A stretch of DNA of 6,677 nucleotides, taken from Ramlibacter sp. GTDB taxonomy: Bacteria > Pseudomonadota > Gammaproteobacteria > Burkholderiales > Burkholderiaceae_C. The translations under genes were made by a program, and so were the position numbers. This document shows positions 1-6,677 of this stretch, piece by piece; positions within the stretch are counted from its first letter, which is position 1; each line of letters begins with the position of its first letter. The notes under the pieces are model-generated. The model was not told the DNA's origin, ran no database searches, and was given only the letters and a program-made list of their open reading frames with translations. Where the stretch lies: contig JAJNBO010000145.1 in the NCBI GenBank assembly GCA_021156245.1, positions 1-6,677 of the forward strand, in the 5' to 3' direction.

Positions 1-4
1 GCTT

Positions 5-80
<76 letters not shown>

Positions 81-100
81 TTGCAGGTGTCGAGCCTCGC

Positions 101-129
101 ATTATATGGCGTTTTTCAAGCCGACCGCA
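101..129 (-). promoter_or_regulatory. Probable sigma-70 promoter of the tRNA-Ala gene
   Basis: A perfect TATAAT hexamer lies on the minus strand at 106-101, just after the gltX stop codon (118-116), in an otherwise very GC-rich region. It is followed by a GC-rich discriminator (GCGAGGC), as is typical of stable-RNA promoters under stringent control. Initiation about 7 nt downstream would fall near position 94, giving a leader of about 14 nt before the mature tRNA 5' end at 80. With a 17-bp spacer, the -35 position falls at 129-124 and reads TGCGGT, a poor match to TTGACA, inside the last codons of gltX. The -10 box is seen directly; promoter function is inferred. Confidence 0.7.
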
Positions 130-1498
130 GGCGCTCCAAAACTTTGTCCCGCAATGACAGGCTCAGGACAGCATCCAGCGACGGCGTCTGGGCCGTGCCC
201 ATGACCAGCACCCGCACCGGCATCGCCAGTTGCGGCATCTTGATGCCGGTGGCGCGCAAGGTTTCCTTGATCGCCTCGGTGATGTCCTCCCGGGTCCAGG
301 GGCAGGCCTCCAGCATCTTGGCCAGCATGCTGATGGCCGGCCGCACGCCATCGGTGATGTGCTTGGCCGCCTCCTCCGGGTTGGGCTTGACGTCCGTGTA
401 GAAGCGCTGCGCCCAGTCCGCCAGCACGATGGTGGTGTCGCAGCGGTCCTTGAACAGGCCGCAGATCGCCGGCAGCCGCGCGTCGGTCGTGATGCCGCGC
501 GCCTTCAGGCGCTCGTCCACCAGCAGCGCCAGCGTGTCGTCCGCGGTCGCCTTCATGTGCTGCGCGTTCACCCAGCGCAGCTTGGCCTCGTCGAACTGCG
601 CCGCGCTCTTGCCCAGGTGGTCCAGGTTGAACCAGTTCAGGAACTGCTCGCGGCTGAAGATCTCGTCGTCGCCGTGGGACCAGCCCAGGCGCGCCAGGTA
701 GTTCACCACGCCGTCGGGCAGGTAGCCCTCGTCACGGTACTGCGTGACGGGCTTGGCGCCGTTGCGCTTGCTCATCTTCTCGCCCTGCTCGTTCAGCACG
801 GTGGGAAGGTGGGCGAACACCGGCGGCTCCTGGCCCAGCGCACGGAAGATGTTGATCTGGCGCGGCGTGTTGTTCACGTGGTCGTCGCCGCGGATCACGT
901 GCGTGATGCGCATGTCGATGTCGTCCACCACCACGCAGAAGTTGTACGTGGGCGTGCCATCCGGCCGCGCGATCACCAGGTCGTCGAGTTCGTCGTTGCT
1001 GATCTCGATGCGGCCCTTGACCTTGTCGTCCCACGCCACCACCCCGCCGGTCGGGTTGCGGAAGCGCAGCACCGGCTGCACACCTTGCGGCACGGCCGGC
1101 AGCGTCTTGCCCGGCTCGGGCCGCCAGGTGCCGTCGTAGCGCGGCTTCTCCTTGGCGGCCATCTGCTTCTCGCGCAGCGCGTCCAGCTCCGCCACGCTCA
1201 TGTAGCAGGGGTACACCAGGCCTTGCTCACGCATCTGCGCGATCACCTCGCGGTAGCGGTCCATGCGCTGCATCTGGAAGAACGGGCCCTCGTCCGGATC
1301 CAGGCCCAGCCACCGCATCCCCTCCAGGATCACGTCCACCGAGGCCTGCGTCGAGCGCTCCAGGTCGGTGTCCTCGATGCGCAGGATGAACGTGCCGCCC
1401 TGCGAGCGCGCGAACGCCCACGGGTACAGGGCCGAGCGGATGTTGCCGAGGTGGATGAAGCCCGTCGGCGAGGGGGCGAATCTGGTTCTGACTTTCAC
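116..1498 (-). CDS. gltX: Glutamate--tRNA ligase (GluRS)
   Basis: A class I aminoacyl-tRNA synthetase that charges tRNA-Glu with glutamate using ATP in the cytoplasm. The product is 460 aa, close to the usual 460-475. The N-terminal Rossmann catalytic domain carries PSPTG followed by the HIGH-type motif HLGN (residues 16-19), then RIEDTD (40-45), [13 protein letters not shown] (200-212) and the KMSKR loop (241-245). The remaining ~180 residues form the helical anticodon-binding region. The zinc site known from E. coli GluRS (C-x-C...C-x-H) is mostly gone: C98 remains, but the other ligand positions read M100, W125 and P127. The start is GTG at 1498-1496, placed by the conserved [13 protein letters not shown] beginning. 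An AGGA lies 10 nt upstream, slightly further than ideal. The stop is TGA. It is separated from metZ by 97 bp, so it could be transcribed separately or by read-through. The identification is secure. Confidence 0.98.
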   Translation of the reverse strand: MKVRTRFAPSPTGFIHLGNIRSALYPWAFARSQGGTFILRIEDTDLERSTQASVDVILEGMRWLGLDPDEGPFFQMQRMDRYREVIAQMREQGLVYPCYMSVAELDALREKQMAAKEKPRYDGTWRPEPGKTLPAVPQGVQPVLRFRNPTGGVVAWDDKVKGRIEISNDELDDLVIARPDGTPTYNFCVVVDDIDMRITHVIRGDDHVNNTPRQINIFRALGQEPPVFAHLPTVLNEQGEKMSKRNGAKPVTQYRDEGYLPDGVVNYLARLGWSHGDDEIFSREQFLNWFNLDHLGKSAAQFDEAKLRWVNAQHMKATADDTLALLVDERLKARGITTDARLPAICGLFKDRCDTTIVLADWAQRFYTDVKPNPEEAAKHITDGVRPAISMLAKMLEACPWTREDITEAIKETLRATGIKMPQLAMPVRVLVMGTAQTPSLDAVLSLSLRDKVLERLRSA

Positions 1499-1508
1499 GG
1501 TTGCATTG

Positions 1509-1512
1509 TCCT
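1509..1512 (-). promoter_or_regulatory. Candidate Shine-Dalgarno for gltX
   Basis: AGGA on the minus strand precedes the GTG start of gltX by 10 nt. An ATG at 1506-1504 lies closer, but it is out of frame and reads only three codons (M-Q-P) before a TGA that overlaps the GTG start (GTGA). The AGGA is therefore assigned to the GTG, which also fits the conserved N-terminus. The spacing is somewhat long, so initiation may be modest. Confidence 0.45.
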
Positions 1513-1595
1513 ATGCGGGCCGACGCTCCGGCGCCGTGTGGCTGTTCGCAGGCGGCAAGTGGCTGGGTCCGGCGCTCGGCGCGCTCACCACCCGC

Positions 1596-2810
1596 CTACA
1601 ACTTCGACAAGCCCCGCAGCAGATCGGTCTGGATGTCCTCGACGTGCTCCAGCCCGACGGCCAGGCGAACCAGGCCCTGCCCGATGCCCGCCGCCTGCCG
1701 CTGTTCTTCCGAAAGGCGTCCGTGCGAGGTGGTCGCCGAGTGGCTGATGATGGTCTTGGTGTCGCCGAGGTTGGTGGCGATGCTCATCACCTCCACGCTG
1801 TCGATCACGGTGAACGCGTTCTTGCGCAATTCGGCCGGATGCTTGCCACGCACGTCGAAGGACAGCACCGCACCGCCGAGACCGGACTGCTGTTTCATCG
1901 CCAGCGCATGCTGGGGATGCGAAGACAAACCCGGGTAGTACACGCGCGTGACCGCCGGATGCTGCTCGAGGAATTTCGCGACGGCGAGCGCGTTCGCGCA
2001 CTGCGCCTGCATGCGGATGCCCAGCGTCTCCAGCCCCTTGAGCACCACCCAGGCATTGAACGGCGACAGCGTCATGCCGGCCGTCCGCACGATCGGCGCG
2101 AACACGTCGTTGACGTACTTCGCGGGTCCGCAGATGGCGCCGGCCATCACGCGGCCCTGCCCGTCCAGGTACTTGGTGCCGGAATGGATGACGAAGTCGG
2201 CGCCCAGCTCGGTCGGCCGCTGCAGCGCCGGCGAGCAGAAGCAGTTGTCCACGGCCAGCATCGCACCGGCGGAATGCGCCAGGTCGGCGAGTGCGCGGAT
2301 GTCGCAGACGTCGGTCAGCGGGTTGGTCGGCGTCTCGGCGAACAGCAACTTCGTGTTGGGCCGCATGGCCGACTTCCACTCGTTCATGTCGGTCTGCGAC
2401 ACGAAGGTGGACTCGACGGCGAACTTCCCGAATTCCTTGGCGAACAGGTTCAGCGTGGAGCCGAACACCGAGCGCGAGCAGACCACGTGGTCGCCCGCCT
2501 TCAGCAGCCCCATGCCGAGCAGCAGGATCGCGGCCATGCCGGTGGCGGTGCCGATCGCGGCTTCGGTGCCCTCCATCGCGGCGAGCCGCTGCTCGAAGCT
2601 CGTGACGGTGGGGTTGGAGGTCCGGCCGTACGTGTAGCCCTCCTGCGGATTCGCGAAGCGGCGTGCCGACGTTTCTGCGTCCGGTTGCACGAAGCCGCTG
2701 GTCAGGTACAAGGCCTCGGAGTTCTCGCCCCACTGGCTGGGCGGCAGCGCCGTGCGCACCGCCAGCGTGTCGCGGTGCAGTCCTTCGGGCAATTTCTTCT
2801 TCTCGGTCAC
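1596..2810 (-). CDS. metZ: O-succinylhomoserine sulfhydrylase (MetZ)
   Basis: A PLP-dependent enzyme of the Cys/Met metabolism family that joins sulfide to an activated homoserine (O-succinylhomoserine) to give homocysteine, the direct sulfhydrylation route to methionine. At 404 aa it has normal family length. Visible features are YGR (61-63, phosphate contacts from the neighbouring subunit), TATGMAA (88-94), VDN (D188, pyridine nitrogen) and HSGTKYLDGQGR with the Schiff-base lysine K213. The DGQGR tail is typical of MetZ rather than cystathionine gamma-synthase. Near the C-terminus comes NLGDTKTIISHSATTSHGR. The start is taken as GTG at 2810-2808 (MTEKKKLPEGLHRDT...), 4 bp after the purF stop. 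A frame extension to an ATG at 2936 would overlap purF by 122 bp and gives low-complexity residues unlike the family. The SD is poor (AAGAAG about 9 nt upstream), so coupling to purF translation is likely. The stop is TAG. O-acetylhomoserine as substrate cannot be excluded from sequence. Confidence 0.95.
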   Translation of the reverse strand: MTEKKKLPEGLHRDTLAVRTALPPSQWGENSEALYLTSGFVQPDAETSARRFANPQEGYTYGRTSNPTVTSFEQRLAAMEGTEAAIGTATGMAAILLLGMGLLKAGDHVVCSRSVFGSTLNLFAKEFGKFAVESTFVSQTDMNEWKSAMRPNTKLLFAETPTNPLTDVCDIRALADLAHSAGAMLAVDNCFCSPALQRPTELGADFVIHSGTKYLDGQGRVMAGAICGPAKYVNDVFAPIVRTAGMTLSPFNAWVVLKGLETLGIRMQAQCANALAVAKFLEQHPAVTRVYYPGLSSHPQHALAMKQQSGLGGAVLSFDVRGKHPAELRKNAFTVIDSVEVMSIATNLGDTKTIISHSATTSHGRLSEEQRQAAGIGQGLVRLAVGLEHVEDIQTDLLRGLSKL

Positions 2811-2814
2811 GGGC

Positions 2815-4323
<1,509 letters not shown>

Positions 4324-4330
4324 ACGAATG

Positions 4331-4336
4331 TTCCTT
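4331..4336 (-). promoter_or_regulatory. Shine-Dalgarno of purF overlapping the cvpA stop
   Basis: The minus strand reads TAAGGAA, in which TAA is the cvpA stop codon and AAGGAA is a strong SD 7 nt before the purF ATG. Ribosomes finishing cvpA end on the site used to begin purF, which favours coupled or re-initiating translation. Confidence 0.8.
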
Positions 4337-4823
4337 AGGCCGGCAGGTACGTTCCAAAACGGTACGGCACCGCCGGCTTCAATCCACGCAGGGCCGCCGT
4401 CGCAACGCCGGCCGTCACCGATTCATTCCACCACGCGCCGTTCTTCAGGCCCGTGAGGTGGACCACCACGGCCAGGGCGAGCACCGCCACGGTTCCCCGC
4501 ACCAGCCCGAACGCCGCCCCGAGCACCCGGTCCACCGGTGCCAGCCCCACGGCGGCCACCAGCTTCTTCGTGAGCCACGCCAGGAGGCCTCCCACGATCA
4601 GCGCCGCGATGAACACCACGCCGAAGCCCGCAGCGTACTGGAAAGCCTCGCCGGCCGCGCCGAGGGGCATGTAGCGCGCGGCATCCGCGGCCAGCCACTG
4701 CGCCAGCAGGAACGCCGCCAGCCAGTTCAGCACCGACAGCACCTCGTACACGAGCCCCCGCCACAACCCCAGCAGCACCGACAGCGCCAGCACCGCGAGA
4801 ACGACCCAGTCGAGCGCAGCCAA
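4335..4823 (-). CDS. cvpA: CvpA family inner-membrane protein
   Basis: A small integral inner-membrane protein. In E. coli CvpA was named for its need in colicin V production; its biochemical role is not settled. The product is 162 aa, the usual family length. About four hydrophobic segments are visible, near residues 6-24, 30-46, 65-88 and 103-125. The family signatures LGLWRGLVYEVLSVLNW (18-34) and DRVLGAAFGLVRG (98-110) are clear. The start is TTG at 4823-4821 (MAALDWVV...), only 2 bp after the dedD stop TAG. No ATG or GTG start is available upstream in frame, and the family N-terminus begins here. The only SD-like bases (TAGGT) sit directly against the start, so translation probably depends on coupling to dedD. 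Its place immediately before purF is conserved in many proteobacteria. Confidence 0.93.
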   Translation of the reverse strand: MAALDWVVLAVLALSVLLGLWRGLVYEVLSVLNWLAAFLLAQWLAADAARYMPLGAAGEAFQYAAGFGVVFIAALIVGGLLAWLTKKLVAAVGLAPVDRVLGAAFGLVRGTVAVLALAVVVHLTGLKNGAWWNESVTAGVATAALRGLKPAVPYRFGTYLPA

Positions 4824-4825
4824 AC

Positions 4826-5533
4826 CTACAAGCTGAGGACGGCGGCCGGCAAATCCAGCCCCTTGATCTTTTCGGCGGCCTTGTCCGCCTCGGCGCGCGA
4901 GCCGAACGGGCCGGCCCGGACGCGGATGCGGGTGCCGTCCTTCGTTTCGGCCACGTTGGTGTAGTTCTTCAGCCCGGCGCGCTCCAGCTTCTGCTGGGCC
5001 ACCTTGGCCTTGTCCCTTTCGGCGAAGGCGCCGACCTGCACCACGTAGCGCGTGCCCGAAGCCGCGACGTCGACGGACTTGCCATCCAGCAAGGCACGCG
5101 CCTTGGCGGCTTCCTCGGCGCGGGTGTCCGGCTTCGATTCGGGTCGGGTCTCGGCTTTCGGTTCCGGCTTCCTTTCGACGGGCTCCCCTTTCGCGACCTT
5201 TTCCACGGATGCAGGCATCGCGGAGGCCGGTGCCGCAGCCGGGGCGGCAGGCGCCTCCGGCAGCGCCACCCGGCCTTGCGCCACGGGTGACTGCGGCAGC
5301 GGCGGCAGCGGCTTGGCCTTGTCGCGGTCGGGAATCTCGATGGGGATGTCGACGGACACCGGCCGCGGCTGGGTGTCGAACAGCAGGGGGAAGCCGATCA
5401 CTCCCACGAGCACCAGCACCACCGCCCCGATCAGGCGGTGGCGGGCCCGGCGCCGCATGGCTTCGATGCTTTCGGCGGGAGAGGCCGCGGCCACCGGCTC
5501 GTCGACCTTTTTGCGCAACTTGAACAAGGCCAT
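4826..5533 (-). CDS. dedD: SPOR-domain protein, DedD-like
   Basis: A bitopic inner-membrane protein with a periplasmic SPOR domain. SPOR domains bind glycan strands lacking stem peptides at the division septum, and E. coli DedD takes part in cell constriction. The product is 235 aa. A basic cytoplasmic N-terminus (KLRKK; MRRRARHR at 26-33) is followed by one membrane helix (about 34-52). A Pro/Ala-rich then Lys/Glu/Pro-rich linker follows (about 75-145). The C-terminal SPOR domain (about 162-235) contains YVVQVGAFAERDKA, RIRVRAGPFGSRAEAD and a closing LPAAVLSL. The start is ATG at 5533-5531, 9 bp after the folC stop. I see no real SD before it, so translation is probably coupled to folC. The symbol rests on domain layout plus the folC-dedD-cvpA-purF order; the linker itself is not informative. 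Confidence 0.92.
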   Translation of the reverse strand: MALFKLRKKVDEPVAAASPAESIEAMRRRARHRLIGAVVLVLVGVIGFPLLFDTQPRPVSVDIPIEIPDRDKAKPLPPLPQSPVAQGRVALPEAPAAPAAAPASAMPASVEKVAKGEPVERKPEPKAETRPESKPDTRAEEAAKARALLDGKSVDVAASGTRYVVQVGAFAERDKAKVAQQKLERAGLKNYTNVAETKDGTRIRVRAGPFGSRAEADKAAEKIKGLDLPAAVLSL

Positions 5534-5542
5534 GGATGAGGG

Positions 5543-6677
5543 TCAGCCGAGGTGTCGGGCCGACAGCCGGGGCACGCCCTGCTGCAGCACACCGCCCACG
5601 GTGTAGAAGGATCCGAAGACCAGAATTCTATCAGTGGGCTCTGCAGTGGCCGCCGCGGCGCGCAGGGCATCCTGCGGGTTGGCGTGCGTGCTTGCCGGCA
5701 CGTCGCGTCGGCCGGGCTGCGCCTGCCATTGCGCCAGCAGCGCCGACGCGGTGGCCGCCCGGGGCGTGGGCAGGTCCGTGAAGTACCAGCGGTCCACCAG
5801 CGGCCCCATTTTCGCCAGCATCGGCGCGAGGTCCTTGTCGCCCATCGCGCCGAACACCGCATGCGTGGTGGGATAGAAGCCCATCGCGTCCAGGTTGGCC
5901 GCCAGCGCCGCGACGGAATGCGGGTTGTGGGCGACGTCCAGCACCAGTGCGGGCTCGCCGGGGACGATCTGGAAGCGGCCTGGCAACTCCACCATCGCCA
6001 GGCCATTGCGGACGGCTTGCGCCGTGATCGGCAGGCGCTGGCGCAAGGCCTCGAAGGCGGCCAGCACGCCCGAGGCATTGAGTAACTGGTTGGCACCGCG
6101 CAACGCGGGATAGGCGAGCCCCGGGTAGCGGCGCCCCCGACCGGCCCAGGCCCACTGCTGCTTGTCGCCGGAGAAGTTGAAGTCGCGCCCGAGGAGCCAC
6201 AGGTCGGCGCCGATCGCGGCGGCGTACTGCAGCAGGCTGTGCGGCGGCATCGGATCGCTGACGACCGCCGGCTTGCCTTCGCGCAGGATGCCCGCCTTCT
6301 CGCGGCCGATGCTCTCGCGGTCCGGGCCCAGGTAATCAATGTGGTCCAGGTCGATGCTGGTGACGATCGCGCAGTCGGTGTCGACGACGTTCACGGCGTC
6401 GAGCCGGCCACCGAGACCGACCTCGAGGATGGCGACGTCCAGCTCACTTGCCGCCATCAGGCTCAGGATCGCCAGCGTGGTGAATTCGAAGTACGTGAGC
6501 GTGGCGCCCTCGCGCGCCGCCTCGACGCGTTCGAAATGCGGCACCAGCGCGTCGGCCTTGACGATCTCTCCGCCGATGCGGCAGCGCTCCTCGAAGTGCA
6601 CGAGGTGCGGGGACGTGTAGACGCCGGGCCGGTAGCCGGCCTGCAGCGCGATCGCTTCGAACATGGCGCAGGTGGAA
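5543..6677 (-). CDS. folC: Dihydrofolate synthase/folylpolyglutamate synthase, 5' partial
   Basis: A Mur-ligase-family enzyme that adds glutamate to dihydropteroate to make dihydrofolate, then extends the polyglutamate tail, using ATP. About 377 residues are visible. The first ~55 of a typical ~430-aa protein lie beyond the right edge, so the start is not seen. The first visible codons, S-T-C-A before MFEAIALQAGYR, are the end of the P-loop (GTNGKGST in the family). Numbering from that Met, the motifs are YTSPHL (16-21), TYFEFTTLAI (57-66), ILEVGLGGRLDAVNV (79-93), SIDLDHIDYLG (103-113), REKAGI (121-126), VLDVAHNP (241-248) and the C-terminal VFGSFYTVGGVL (349-360). The stop is TGA, 9 bp before dedD. 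The Met at 6664-6662 is internal, not the true start. It is probably the second gene after accD in the usual order, but accD is not in the window. Confidence 0.97.
   Translation of the reverse strand, partial: STCAMFEAIALQAGYRPGVYTSPHLVHFEERCRIGGEIVKADALVPHFERVEAAREGATLTYFEFTTLAILSLMAASELDVAILEVGLGGRLDAVNVVDTDCAIVTSIDLDHIDYLGPDRESIGREKAGILREGKPAVVSDPMPPHSLLQYAAAIGADLWLLGRDFNFSGDKQQWAWAGRGRRYPGLAYPALRGANQLLNASGVLAAFEALRQRLPITAQAVRNGLAMVELPGRFQIVPGEPALVLDVAHNPHSVAALAANLDAMGFYPTTHAVFGAMGDKDLAPMLAKMGPLVDRWYFTDLPTPRAATASALLAQWQAQPGRRDVPASTHANPQDALRAAAATAEPTDRILVFGSFYTVGGVLQQGVPRLSARHLG

Noticed and set aside
1496..1506. Three-codon ORF (M-Q-P-stop) overlapping the gltX start, as a possible leader peptide
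   Set aside because: The AGGA is only 2 nt from this ATG, too close for normal initiation. A chance ATG is the simpler reading, and no attenuator-like hairpins or codon runs accompany it.
1499..1595. GCGCC...GGCGC pairing in the metZ-gltX gap as a terminator
   Set aside because: The short GC-rich arms are separated by more than 30 nt and no T-run follows on the minus strand. Such matches are expected by chance at this base composition.
230..1747. 505-codon plus-strand open frame opposite gltX
   Set aside because: It is the antisense shadow of gltX, running past its start. The translation is rich in His, Arg, Val and Ala with no recognisable domain, typical of the reverse frame of a high-GC3 gene, while the minus strand has every GluRS motif.
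1585..2733. 382-codon minus-strand frame within metZ
   Set aside because: It is a frame-shifted reading of metZ with Arg/His/Gly-rich composition. The metZ frame keeps the PLP lysine and all family motifs without interruption.
5209..5330. Repetitive Pro/Ala/Lys/Glu codons in dedD as a possible DNA repeat
   Set aside because: There is no regular repeat unit. It is the usual flexible periplasmic linker between the membrane helix and the SPOR domain.
5431..6339. 302-codon minus-strand frame overlapping folC and dedD
   Set aside because: It is an alternative frame of folC. Its translation is Arg/Ser/Pro/Cys-rich and without motifs, whereas the folC frame carries all Mur-ligase family signatures.

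Overview
The window is a high-GC stretch from a betaproteobacterium. The protein sequences and gene order fit Burkholderiales best, probably Comamonadaceae or a close relative (e.g. Ramlibacter/Variovorax-like). This placement is inferred from the GluRS, MetZ and CvpA sequence style and from synteny, not from a database search. Every gene I can support lies on the minus strand, so transcription runs from high to low coordinates.

In order of transcription: folC (5' end off the window, 6677-5543), dedD/SPOR-domain protein (5533-4826), cvpA (4823-4335), purF (4323-2815) and metZ (2810-1596). These five genes are separated by only 9, 2, 11 and 4 bp and look like a single operon. A 97-bp gap follows, then gltX (1498-116), a 35-bp spacer carrying a perfect TATAAT box, and a tRNA-Ala(GGC) gene (80-5) at the left edge.

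Functionally this is core housekeeping. FolC makes and polyglutamylates folate. PurF commits PRPP to purine synthesis, a pathway that uses folate one-carbon units. MetZ assimilates sulfide into homocysteine, whose methylation to methionine also needs folate. DedD is a division-associated peptidoglycan-binding protein and CvpA is a small inner-membrane protein; both are traditionally linked to purF and folC in proteobacteria. GltX and tRNA-Ala are translation components. The folC-dedD-cvpA-purF order is known from E. coli, and the order continuing into metZ is known from Pseudomonas.

There is no mobile element, CRISPR array, phage gene, toxin-antitoxin pair or other accessory module. The long plus-strand open frames (505-544 codons) are antisense shadows of the real genes, a usual effect of high GC3. 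I found no evidence of an undescribed system. The points worth a second look are small: the tRNA promoter overlapping the gltX tail, unusual start codons and weak ribosome-binding sites in the operon, the lost zinc site in GluRS, and a short coding-like strip between metZ and gltX.
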